From NCBI RefSeq assembly GCF_000226115.1, contig NC_016457.1, forward strand, positions 7,502,001-7,566,000: DNA of 64,000 nucleotides. The letters run 5' to 3'. This DNA comes from Thermothielavioides terrestris NRRL 8126 (lineage: Eukaryota > Ascomycota > Sordariomycetes > Sordariales > Chaetomiaceae). Both the position numbers and the translations under genes were made by a program. Below are positions 44,893 to 54,907 of this stretch, piece by piece. Under the pieces are notes generated by a model. It did no database searches. It saw nothing but the letters and a program-made list of their open reading frames with translations, and was not told the DNA's origin. Position 1 is the stretch's first letter. The number at the start of each line of letters is the position of its first letter.

Positions 44893-45729
44893 GGGTTGTG
44901 GGGGGGCTTTTCTTGCGTCTTTGGGACCCGAATGGCCCCTTTTTTCCCTTCTCCTCCTTCCTCCTTTTCAGCCTTCTTTCCCTTTTGTGCTGTTCTTGTT
45001 GTTCTGCCTGTCTACTTCACGACGTGCGACCTCTTGATACCACCTAGCTTGATCAAGATCTGTAGTTATGGCATCTGGTTTATTGGGGCCCGAGAGATGC
45101 GGGTTGCGATGGTTGATGGAAAAGAGGAATGTTTGCATTGAGCTCAGTCCGCCTTCAGCAGAGTTGCCCGGTTAGGAATTTGGTGGCTTGGGGTGCGAAA
45201 CGGAGGGCAGTTAAGCCCGTGTGGTCAACTTCCAGAGGCTTCAGCCCGAGGGTTCGGCAAACTGATGCATGACATTAGCTCTCCGCGGTTGGTGATCTTC
45301 GTTCCGTGTAATGCATCGATTCTGCATGTCATATTCAGGCTCTACAAGGTCTTTGCGTTTGTTTTTGCCGGCAGATTGCCGCTATCCCGCATGGTTGCAC
45401 AGGGTACTTTGCGCTGCTGGCGGAGCATTGAGGAATGAGGAAATGATGCAGAGCACGGGACCGAGCTCAGCTGTCAGAAAAGCCGCCAGCGCAGAAGCCA
45501 CGGGGCAGACCGCCACGTGACTGGCGGAAGCACCCGGAGCTCGGGAAGGCCAGCAACACAGCCAATCACAGCCTTCCAATTGGAAGCCCGGCTGGTTTTC
45601 GCTTACCCGATTTTTGCTGAGAGCTCCAACGTCGCGCGATTGTCGACTGCTTGAGCAAACCTCGTTCAGGCGCATCCTGCCCGTCTTCTGCCACCGACAC
45701 CTCCGCCGTCCTCCGGCCTGATCACAACA
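44893..45729. other. Intergenic region between the WBP2-like gene and QCR6
   Basis: No gene or RNA is recognised. The first 120 bp are T/C-rich 3' flank. The last 150 bp before 45730 are the likely QCR6 promoter and leader, including CCAATCA (45559-45565), a CCAAT box of the kind often found before respiratory genes (inference). Confidence 0.5.
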
Positions 45730-46683
45730 ATGGGTTTCTGGGACACGATAACCGACCTCGTCGAGGCCGCCGCGCCCTGGGCCACCGCCGACGCCGACGC
45801 GCCCGCGAAGGAGCTGGTATGAGATGCGTCACTTTCTCCGCCTGCTTGCTTCCTTGCCTGCTATGCTCGCCCAGCTCGCCGTGTCCCTGCTCTGTCGGCA
45901 GCCACCCATTCCACACCATCCCATCCCATCCCCGTCGCCACCCCGTGCTGTCCCACCATGGGTGCAAGCTACAGCCGAGGAGCTTCACGGACCAAGGAAA
46001 CAGCTACGTATACTGACAACTACATCGTACTCAACAGCCCGAGGAGACGACCGCCGAATCCGCCAAGGAGGAGGCCAGCACCGAGGCCAACTCCGCTGCT
46101 TCCGCCGAGGAGCCGGCCGCCGAGGAAGAGCCTGCCGCCGAAGAGGAGGAAGAAGAGGAGGAGGACGAGGAGGAAGAGGAGATCGTGGATCCGAAGGAGA
46201 AGCTGGAGGAAGGTGGGTTACTCGACAGCCGCTGTTGCCGACGCCGATATGGACCTTCGCTGCACGTTTGCAGGCCGAAGGAAGGAATATCATGAGCTGG
46301 CTGGTCGCTGTGCCACGGTTCCGGCGTCGCAACAAACCAGACGATGCGGCGACACCGGCCCGCCCCTGCCTGATATGCCGTTGTTTTATCAACACCGAGG
46401 CTGACGATGGGGTGTTTCGTGTTTTGCAGAGTGCCGGAATTCTAAGCAGTGCGCCCCTGCCAAGCACCACTTTGACGAGTGCGTCGAGCGCGTTACGAAC
46501 GCCCAGGCCGAGGGCGGTACCAAGGAGGACTGCGTCGAGGAGTGTATGTTTTTTTCTCGTTCGACATTCCGTCCTGGGGGATCGGTGCAATTTGTCGCAT
46601 GCTGACCCGGATTACCAGTCTTCCACCTCGCCCACTGCGCCACCCAGTGCGCCGCCCCCAAGCTCTGGTCCATTCTCAAATAA
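45730..46683 (+). CDS. qcr6: Cytochrome bc1 complex subunit 6, hinge protein
   Basis: Four exons: 45730-45816, 46038-46212, 46430-46543, 46619-46683; 146 residues. The product is the acidic hinge subunit of ubiquinol-cytochrome c reductase (complex III) at the intermembrane face, which helps cytochrome c1 interact with cytochrome c. It has a short N-terminus (MGFWDTITDLVEAAAPW), a very acidic middle (a long Glu/Asp run in exon 2) and the family C-terminus with paired cysteines: CRNSKQC, HHFDECVERV, EDCVEEFFHLAHCATQC, ending KLWSILK. The four cysteines of the helical hairpin should form two disulfides. Introns 1 and 2 are long for this genome (221 and 217 bp). The splice sites GTATGA, GTGGGT and GTATGT and their AG partners restore the conserved motif exactly. 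Confidence 0.95.
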
Positions 46684-47384
46684 GCCACCCACCGCTTTAC
46701 GACAGGGCCGTCTCCCAGTCAACGACTGCAGCCAGTGTCTCTTCAGGATACGGTTGAAATGCTTTCTCCTTGCACGCATGGCTTCTATAGAAGGGGGTCG
46801 TTCCTATAGACGAGGGGAGGGGAGCTGGCTTGTTCACTGGGAGCATGAAGCCCACAATACGTCGTGAGCCGGACAGGGACAGGACGGAGGGGAGCAGCAG
46901 CCCTGTATAAACTGAGCGGTCCGGGGTCGCTTTGGGTTCGGAACCGGACCTGTTGTATCATCACCCTCCCATCGTCGTCATCTCGTGTACACCCAGCGTA
47001 TGAATGAAGAGTTCCTTTGACACCCACCTCCGATCGACCACGTTCCCGGCCCTCTCCCTGCAGAGGAGAGCCAGAGCTCGAGATGCCTGGGCTCTGCAGC
47101 TTCTGATCTGGCTAAACCGCATGCATTTCGGCCTGCATGCGCCCGACGCGCCTCCTGGCAAGTTGATCTACACTGGCACTCGACGACAGCCAATACCACC
47201 CACACTAGACACATTGACTCACCTTAGCGTACTATCACCTTAGCTCTCAACTCACCCCTCCTTCTCCCTCCGGCCAAACGAAAAAGAAAGAAACGCCACG
47301 ATCATCATCACACCCTCAGCTACCCGCCCACCCACGCACTAAAAAAGACGCCATGTCTCACGCCCAACATCATTTCTGCCTTCC

Positions 47385-47720
47385 TTAGGCCTTGGCTTCT
47401 GCCTGCCTCTCCTCCCCTCCCCCGCCTCTCCCGCCGTGGCCTCCCGCCTTTTGCCGACTGCAGCGGCTGTTGGCAACGGCTGTTGCTAGTTCACGGGTGT
47501 AACGGGTCTTCGTCTGGCGCCGCCAAGTGCCAACTCCATAAGTTTCCCCCTCTTCAGGCTCGCACTCCACCTGCTCGAATCGGCCGCCGACATGCTTTAG
47601 TAGCACCGTAGCACCCACCAAGGCGCCGTAGTATCCTATCGGAGTACCCTTCGCTCCCTTGGCTCCTGCGGTAGGGGTTACTTTTTGGGATGGGCATACC
47701 GCTCTGCACGACGGAGACAT
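47385..47720 (-). CDS. Doubtful small open frame
   Basis: A 111-residue frame starting MSPSCRAVCPS, with a middle part (GYYGALVGATVLLKHVGGRFEQVE) that looks protein-like and a Gly/Arg/Glu-rich end. No domain is recognised and no intron is needed. A perfect palindrome sits 27-48 bp before its ATG. It could equally be chance; expression or conservation evidence is lacking. Confidence 0.2.
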   Translation of the reverse strand: MSPSCRAVCPSQKVTPTAGAKGAKGTPIGYYGALVGATVLLKHVGGRFEQVECEPEEGETYGVGTWRRQTKTRYTRELATAVANSRCSRQKAGGHGGRGGGGEERQAEAKA

Positions 47721-47746
47721 CTGGAGGCGGATGTTGGCTGTTCGCT

Positions 47747-47768
47747 AGCTAAGGTAGCTACCTTAGCT
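47747..47768. repeat. Perfect 22-bp palindrome
   Basis: AGCTAAGGTAG followed by its exact reverse complement CTACCTTAGCT. A dyad this long without mismatch or spacer suits a dimeric regulator or could be chance. Confidence 0.7.
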
Positions 47769-49258
47769 CTCTTGGGTGACATGTGGGCTGAGGCTGGGTG
47801 GCGGTTAGATGTCCTCTCCCGCCTTGCTGTTGTGCTGCCACTGCTGTGGTGTGGTGCGCTGCCGTGTGTTTGCTTCTGCTGCAGGGTGGTTCTGCGTATC
47901 CTCTCTCTTTATCTTTCTCCCTCTCTCTTGCCCTGTGTGTCCCAGCGTCTTGTGCTGTGTTGTCTGATGGTCATTACATAAGGTAGCAATGATCGGCCGC
48001 CGTTCGAAGTATCGATGCCTGAGTGAGGAGTTGAGGGGCTTTCCCAAACTCGAGTTGAGCATTTCGAGGCCCCCACGAGGGTTGCGTTACACGAGCGTAC
48101 GGAGCGTCCGGGACTTGTGCTGCAGGTAGGCGCGGATGACTTGCAGGCTTCGGGTTGGAACCCAGGGAAGGTGGTAACTCCGCGACAGGAGGCTGAAGTT
48201 ATCTCAGGCTCACGCAGTATTGGGCTGGAACGTTATTAGCCCGCTGCGCGAGCTTCTAAAATTGGCTTAGCTCTGTAACTAAATCAAATTGCCCCCAAGA
48301 GCCCACCACACTGCCTGTAGCCAATCAGAGCGCCCATCGCAGTTTAAGCCCATGCTGGCTCTGCGAAAAGCGGACCAGGTTTTAGAACAGGCTAGGCGCA
48401 GAAGTGTTACATACACTACAAACCAGTATGAAATTACGTCTTGGCAGGCCTCTCCAGGCCACAGGCTGGGAACACGGAGAACGCAAATGAAAGAGGTCTG
48501 AGGGCTAAGATAGGGAAGGCTTAAGGTGGATTGGCTTTAGGTGGATTAACGTTCATTGACAGGACATGCCTTGTTGCTTGCCTCTTCCGCGACGCAACGA
48601 AGGATGGATATCTTGTTCCATTTGATGCCGGAAATTGCTAGGTTGCGATGGTGAGTTGCTCAGTAATGGTATTCTGATGCGTCTGCTTCATATGTAAGGT
48701 AGTGCATTTAGCGGTCAACATAATAAACATTCGGTACTCACGATCACTTAAAGCCCGCCAGGGACTTTGATCCCAAGGGTCCTTGTTCCGGGTCACTTGG
48801 ACCTCCCCAGATCTTGGAAGCCATGACAGTCATGTGTTTCGGCCACCTTCCCGCCTGTGACCCCAAATTTCCTAGTTCGGGAACCGAGGCCGAGCTGCCA
48901 AGAACGGTGGGGTACACTGAGGATTGGGAGGCGGGGAAGAGAAGACGACCTGGTTCAGCTTCAGGACTTTGGAGACGCTGTGCCTCAACCGCTCGTTCCG
49001 TCCACCTCCGTTGGTAGTATTAGTGTGGTGTAGTGTGCGAACGAGGCCGATCTGCGGAATACTGGGTAATTTCTCCAGGCACCCAATCCCGCCCCAAAAC
49101 TGAGACGTAACCTTTCAGAAGCCGGCACAGCAGGAAACCAGGAAAGGCAAAGTCGCAGCTCGAGGGGGGACATCTCCGAGCCAGGATCCGACACCCAGCC
49201 CCATGCTGTGCGACGCTGTTGGAGCCCCAGCGCGGCGCGGCCCGCGACAGCGCCGAGA

Positions 49259-51279
49259 ATGAAGGAAAAGACATCCGCGCCAGCGACGACCGACGCCATT
49301 GAAGGCAACGCCTCTTGCGACTCGCCTGCAGCGCCCGGCAAGAGCAGCGACGCCATGACGACTGGGCGTTCGCATCCCTGGCAGGAGCTGAAGGAGGAAG
49401 AGGCCGGGGCCGGGGTTGTGGAGATGACGACCACGCGAAGCGGCAGCCGTAGCGGCAGCGACTGTGTCGCGATGGTCTCGCGCGACACCAAAGACGACAT
49501 CCCGATTGAGATGGATCCGGTGATCGCGCGCCCGACGGGCTCGCAGCCCGCGTCACCCGTACCGCTCGGCGCCGGTGCCGCGTCGGAGCGCACGGAAGCC
49601 GGGCACGGCGGCGCGGCGGAGACGGGGACAGCGTCCGGGACCGAGTACAAAGTCTATAAGCGGCGGTGGTTTGGACTGCTACAATTGACGCTTTTGAACA
49701 TCATCGTCAGCTGGGATGTAAGTGCTGCGCTTCCCCTTTGTGCACTAGACTTTGTTTATGTTGTTGCTGGGGTGCGTCGTCGTCATCGGATTGTCAATGA
49801 TTGAAGGAACCACCACGACGACCAAACCGGGTTCTTAGTTGGTGTCTGGGGAGCATTCTAAAAAAAGGATGCCGGCATTTGACCCGATCCCGGCGTGATG
49901 AGACGGAAGATGAGCACCCGGATATCAACCCATGATAGGTACCAGGTATTGATCACTAATCTCTGTGCTCAGTGGCTCACCTTCTCGCCCGTCGCCAGCG
50001 ACGCGGCAGCGTACTTCAACACCGACGAGACCACTGTCAACTGGCTGAGCACGGCCTTCATGTTCTCCTTCTCCTTCATCACCCCCGTGGTCATCTACGT
50101 GCTGCACCTCGGGCCGAAGCCGTCCATCATCACGGCGTCCGCCCTCCTCCTGGCCGGAAACTGGATCCGCTTCGCCGGGTCCCACTCGAGCTCGGGGGGC
50201 CTCTTCGGCGTCGTCATGTTCGGCCAGATCCTGACGGGGCTCGCCCAGCCGTTTGTGCTCGCCGCCCCCGCACGCTACTCCGACCTCTGGTTCACCAACC
50301 GCGGCCGCGTAGCCGCCACCGCTCTGACCAGCCTCGCCAACCCTTTCGGCGCCGCCCTCGGCCAGCTCATCGTCCCCTTCTGGGTCAACCAACCGAGCGA
50401 CATCTCCCACGCGGTGCTCTACGTGTCCATCATCGTACGTCGTCCCTGCCTCCCTCCCCTGCCTCCCTCCCCTCTCTCTGTCGGACCTCCAACTCACCCC
50501 TTACATAGTCCTCCGTCTGCGCCCTCCCCTCCTTCTTCATCCCCGCCGCCCCGCCCACACCCGCCGCGCCGTCGGGCGAGACGCCCAAGCTCTCGCTGCG
50601 CGCCTCGGCCCGCGTGCTGGTGTCGCAGCTCGAGTTCTGGCTGCTCTTCGTCCCCTTCGCCGTCTACGTCGGCCTCTTCAACAGCACTTCGTCACTGCTC
50701 AACCAGATCCTGCTGCCGTACGGCTACTCGGACGAGGAGGCCGGCATCGCCGGCGCCCTGCTCATCGTCGTCGGCCTCGTCTCCGCCGCCGTCACCAGCC
50801 CCATCATCGACCGCACCAAGTCCTACCTGACCACCGTCCGCCTGGCCGTGCCGCTCGTCGGCCTGTGCTACCTGGTGTTCGTGTGGATGCCGGGCACGCG
50901 GCCCGCCGCCGGCGTGGCCGGGCCGTACGTGGTCATGGCCGTGCTCGGCGCCGCCTCCTTCTCGCTCTTGCCCGTCGCCGTCGAGTACCTGGTCGAGCTG
51001 ACGCACCCGGTCAGCCCGGCCGTGACGTCGACGCTGGCCTGGAGCGGCGGGCAGCTGCTCGGCGGCGTGTTCATCGTCATCTCGGGCGCGCTGAGGGCCG
51101 GCGACGACGCGGAGCCGCCGGGGAATATGCGCAACGCGCTGATCTTTGCGGCCGTGCTGGCCTTGGTGGCGGTGCCGCTGGGCTTGTGTCTGGGGCTGTT
51201 TGGGAGGAAAGAGAAGTTGCAGCTGAGGAGAGTCAGGTCGGACGAGGAGAAGCGGGGGAGGGAGGAAGCGGGGAAATGA
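49259..51279 (+). CDS. FLVCR-like major facilitator superfamily transporter
   Basis: Three exons: 49259-49717, 49973-50434, 50509-51279; 563 residues. A long hydrophilic N-terminus (about 140 residues) precedes about 12 membrane helices. The first helix begins [18 protein letters not shown], and exon 2 carries [78 protein letters not shown], a signature of the fungal FLVCR/DIRC2-type branch. Exon 3 has the second half ([16 protein letters not shown] ... [14 protein letters not shown] ... [15 protein letters not shown]) and a charged cytosolic tail. Both introns are in phase 0 (255 and 74 bp). The substrate is unknown; animal relatives move heme or choline. It converges with ERG27, 258 bp away. 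Confidence 0.87.
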
Positions 51280-51537
51280 GTTGATTGCGTCTTAATCATC
51301 TCACGATGTAATGCTGGGCATGTGTCTCATTATGCGATGCAATCTGGCTTGGATGTGACGCATATATTGCGGTTGATGATCTTTATTTTCCTGGGAACTT
51401 AGCGCTTGGAATATCATTATGGATACCCGCATATGTCGCCGGCTAGCGAGCTCGTGTCCGACGTCGTCATTACCTTCACCATTACCATTACGGAGGACAC
51501 TAACCCTCTACATCTATTTCCCTCCCCAGCCACAGCC

Positions 51538-53018
51538 TCACGACAGCCCGCTCTCGACGGCATCCACCCGCTTCTCCCACTCCTCCCTCAACGCCTCCAT
51601 CCTCCGCCAGCAGTTCGCGCCCAACTCTTCGAACTGGGCGAGCATCTCCTCCGTCACATCCACCGCCCCGGGCCGCCGCCCGGCAAGCTTCTGCTCCTGC
51701 TTCAGCTCCAGCATCTCCTCGACCCTGCCCTCCCACCCCCAGCCGTCCACCTCGGTCTTCTTGACGCGGCACTCGCCCCGGCGGTCCGCGCTGCTCCCCC
51801 ACTTGACGCGCTCGGCGCGCGCCCCGTCCAGACACCCCTGCTCCTGCAGCGCCAGCCACACGGGCGCGCACGCGCCATTGTACGCCGTGATCGGGTGCCA
51901 CGGCGACCCCAGCCAGCGCGCGATGTAGAGCACCACCGCGTACCAGAAGAACATGAAGGCATTGAGCGGGAAGATCGTGGTCTGGACGACGCCCGGGTGG
52001 ACGAGGTAGATCTTCGGCGGCGTGGCGGCGGCAGGCGGCTGCTGCTGTGCCTTGACGCCGAGATATCTGTCGACGTACGGCTTGGAGGCGGGCAGCGTCG
52101 AAGTGAGCGCCAGGACGTCGGTCAGCCGCTTCGTGGATTCATAGGCCGCGTTGGTCTTGGTGGCCTCGAAGTCGTCCGGCGAGAAGCTGTGCAGCGCCGC
52201 CTCGACGCTCGACTCCCAGATGATGCGCCCCGGCGGGAGGGTGCTGCTGGCCGGCCGCGTCAGGAGCGGCACGAGCCGCTGCGCCAACATGTAGTGCCCA
52301 AACACGTTGGCGCAGAAGACCTCGCCTATCTGCGGAGCGCCGGTCCCCTTTGTGCCCTTAATGGGGTCGATGACTTGCCCGCTGAGGGCGCCTTTGTAGG
52401 TGGGCCATGTCGCGGCATTGACCAGGCCTTTGGTGAAGATGTTGTGGATCAACTTGATCCAGTCGACCCCGTACCACCCTCCTATCCCGGCATTGAAGAT
52501 CAAGGAATCCAGGCGCGGGATCTTGACGTCGACGAGGGACACAAAATGGTCGTCATCGCTGGGACTGCTGACCGTGCCCGAGACGAGCTGGTTCGCCGCG
52601 CGGCGCACCGACGGGAGGTTGCACAGGTCGACCTGGACGCTGAGGATGTGGACTCGCCGCGTGGTTTGTTTTGGGTCGTAGTCTGGGCCTCCGCGCGCAC
52701 GAAGGGCTTGCGATGTGGCCGCGAACTGCTTTGTGTGTCTGCGGAGGCCGTCGATCGTTTCTTGCGACTTCTTGGTGCTCCGAGTGGTGGGGATTACGAC
52801 GAGATGCGACGAGAGGGATCGGGTGGTGAGAAACTCGTCGATAAGGCGCTCGCCGATGCCGAAGCCAATGCCGCTAGAGCCCAAGACGTCAGAACACAAC
52901 AACCTTGAAACCAGCGCTCCTGTCGCCAGCGTGGTGCCTATTTGTACCTGTTACCGCCCGTCACCAGGACGAACAGGGTGTTCTGCGCCGGGATGCCGTC
53001 CCATGGTGCGGGCGCCAT
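51538..53018 (-). CDS. erg27: 3-ketosteroid reductase (ergosterol C-4 demethylation complex)
   Basis: Two exons on the minus strand, 53018-52948 and 52873-51538, with a 74-bp intron (GTACAA ... CTCTAG, branch point CTGAC); 468 residues. It reduces the C-3 ketone during C-4 demethylation of sterols, working with Erg25, Erg26 and Erg28 at the ER. It is a short-chain dehydrogenase: splicing joins LVTGGN to SGIGFGIGERL, creating the NAD(P) motif TGxxxGIG (residues 20-27). NAG is at 151-153 and the catalytic YESTK has Tyr268 and Lys272. YLVHPGVVQTTIFPLN and a hydrophobic segment (FMFFWYAVVLYIARWLG) follow, as in Erg27 proteins. The length is slightly above the usual 350-450. A 500-codon open frame on the opposite strand is a shadow. 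It is divergent from the OB-fold gene, sharing a 445-bp promoter region. Confidence 0.93.
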
Positions 53019-53463
53019 CTTGCGGCTCTCAGTATTGACGGGACAGTTCGGCAATGATCAAAAGGGCTGGTCAATTCCTGAGTTGAAGTCGTCGGTTCGT
53101 TCAATCCGTTCGTGTGGACGTGTTGACGAAACAAGGTGATACTTTCAGACCGCTGCCAATTTCAAACTACCGTATTTGGTCTAGTGCACCTATCCGGCCG
53201 AGGGTCCAGGGTTCCACAGTCCGATGCCTTGGTGGGCCCCTCGGATTCTGGTCCGCGACCCACTTGCCTTCTCCCGCATGATCTGCCCAAGAATGGCACG
53301 CCCCTCCAGGTGCCAACGAAGTATCGATTGCGAATTACCGAATCCACAGCAGTGGAACAAACAGGAGATCTCCAGGAGATGCTGCCTGAGTTCACTCCCT
53401 GCAACGCACTCTCTTGACACGGCACCGTCTACTTTCTCCTGCTCGCAACTTCGACAGGGTGAC
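53019..53463. promoter_or_regulatory. Shared divergent promoter of erg27 and the OB-fold gene
   Basis: A 445-bp spacer between two divergent starts. I find no clear sterol response element or TATA box. The frame of the plus-strand gene stays open back to an ATG at 53224, but that part lacks coding character and is taken as leader. Confidence 0.5.
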
Positions 53464-54546
53464 ATGGCCAACAAGGTTTTAATATTCGTGGGCGCGCCGG
53501 AGAGCAAGACCTTGGATTGGGGCTCGGATGACTTGATGTGCGAATTCCTCAGCGACATCGCCTGGCTCTGTGGCGTGGACGCAGGTACCCGGTTGCCTGC
53601 CGCGACCTCCTCTGTGCCGGAACACGCCGTTTGGAGATCGCTCTCACTGGTCAAGGCGCCTATCCCGACCGGATTCTCACAAAAGCATCACGGGAGCTTC
53701 GAATATGACCCTGGGAATTCCTCGTTCGACCTCAGTTCGGACTTCCTCACTCCGGCATCCCTGTCCTTCGTATCCGAGGGCGACCACGCCGAGCACAGCC
53801 CCGTCTTGTCCCAATTTTACGAGCACTCCATGGCCGCCCACCAAGAATTTGCCTCGTCTCAGCTGGTTACACAGTCAGGCGACGAGGTACCATCCGCCCT
53901 CAGCGACAATTCCACATCCTTCCTCAGCGGCGATGGCAGCCAGAAGGAGTTCGCCAAGGGGCCGTTGCTGTTCCGGGGAAGCGACCTTCTCAGTGACCTC
54001 AAGGATATCCCCTCGGCAGCCCATCTGCTCAAGATCCAGCCGCAGACCATGACCTGCAACTTAATCGTAGGCATCATTTCCCTTTCGCAGCCACGAGCAG
54101 TCAAAACTCGCTGGGGTGCCACAAAACACCTCGTCGAGCTCCTGGTGGGAGACGAAACCAAGGCTGGTTTTGCCGTGACGTACTGGCTCGCGTCCGACGA
54201 CGTGGGCGAGAGCCCTCTTGCAGGACTGCGGCCGCGAGACATCATTCTACTGCGCAATGTGGCCCTGAATGTGTTCACCAGCAAGGTGTACGGGTCCAGC
54301 CTACGGAAGAACCTCACAACGGTCCATCTTCTCTACCGATTGAAGCTGGATTCCCAAGATACTAGCGGCTACTACAGCACAGCCGACTTATCATCTACTG
54401 AGAATACCCACCCGCAGCTAGAAAAAACACGCCGGGTCCGAGACTGGGTCCTCAATTTTGTTGGACGGGAGAATCGTGATGGGGGCGACGCAGATTCCAG
54501 GCCTCGCTGGGCCAGGCCGCCCGCAGACGACACTCAATTGCTATGA
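53464..54546 (+). CDS. OB-fold nucleic-acid-binding-like protein of unknown role
   Basis: A single exon, 360 residues. The N-terminus (MANKVLIFVGAPESKTLDWGSDDLMCEFLSDIAWLCG) is followed by a Ser-rich, acidic disordered middle. The last 150 residues look like one OB fold: TCNLIVGIISLSQPRAV, HLVELLVGDETKAGFAVTYWL, LRPRDIILLRNVALNVF, KVYGSSLRKNLTTVHLLYR. This spacing of a beta-barrel with a conserved DET and LRxxDIILL is typical of single-strand-binding OB folds such as those of RPA or telomere/shieldin-type proteins (family knowledge). Homologues in other filamentous ascomycetes are expected but not checked. I chose the ATG at 53464 (GTGACATGG) because upstream sequence reads as leader. Function is not assigned. 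Confidence 0.75.
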   Translation: MANKVLIFVGAPESKTLDWGSDDLMCEFLSDIAWLCGVDAGTRLPAATSSVPEHAVWRSLSLVKAPIPTGFSQKHHGSFEYDPGNSSFDLSSDFLTPASLSFVSEGDHAEHSPVLSQFYEHSMAAHQEFASSQLVTQSGDEVPSALSDNSTSFLSGDGSQKEFAKGPLLFRGSDLLSDLKDIPSAAHLLKIQPQTMTCNLIVGIISLSQPRAVKTRWGATKHLVELLVGDETKAGFAVTYWLASDDVGESPLAGLRPRDIILLRNVALNVFTSKVYGSSLRKNLTTVHLLYRLKLDSQDTSGYYSTADLSSTENTHPQLEKTRRVRDWVLNFVGRENRDGGDADSRPRWARPPADDTQLL

Positions 54547-54907
54547 CTACTGCCCCCGCTCGCTTTGGAAAGGGATATAGCTACTTGGGACCTCTCCGGC
54601 CTTTCGTTCGGCTCTCCCAGTTGTCAGCCCCACAAATTCCGGAGTAGGTTCCGCTCCGCCTCCGCCCGAGCCCTGTCCGGGCACAGCTTGGCGCGGCTAA
54701 TCAGTGAAACCTCCGTGTGGCTGTGAGCACCGAAACGCGTCATGACAGAAATTGTGTCCACGCGGATGCACGTCTCAAAGATCAGGGGCAGCGGCGGCCT
54801 CAGCGAGGGAATAACGTGCGCAACGTGTATAATTCCTGTTGTTTTCACGAAAATCTCTTAGTCAGTCCGCATGAGGACGAGGAGATCCGCAGCGCAGCCT
54901 GGGAAAG
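54547..54907. promoter_or_regulatory. Spacer and leader of the UPC2-like gene
   Basis: 361 bp with no gene. It is GC-ordinary and contains no recognised element. Confidence 0.4.

Larger units (their letters stand above)
46684..49258. other. Intergenic region between QCR6 and the MFS transporter
   Basis: About 2.6 kb. Apart from one doubtful minus-strand frame (47385-47720) I see no gene. It holds a perfect 22-bp palindrome at 47747-47768 and a pyrimidine-rich patch (47880-47940). The last 200 bp lead into the transporter gene. No tRNA or 5S rRNA was recognised. Confidence 0.45.

Noticed and set aside
51406..52908. 500-codon open frame on the plus strand
   Set aside because: It lies opposite ERG27, which has conserved motifs and an intron; the frame is a GC-rich shadow with no known domain.
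53224..53463. N-terminal extension of the OB-fold protein by 80 residues
   Set aside because: It has no coding bias, many Arg/Cys/Trp residues, and overlaps the region that must serve as promoter for ERG27.
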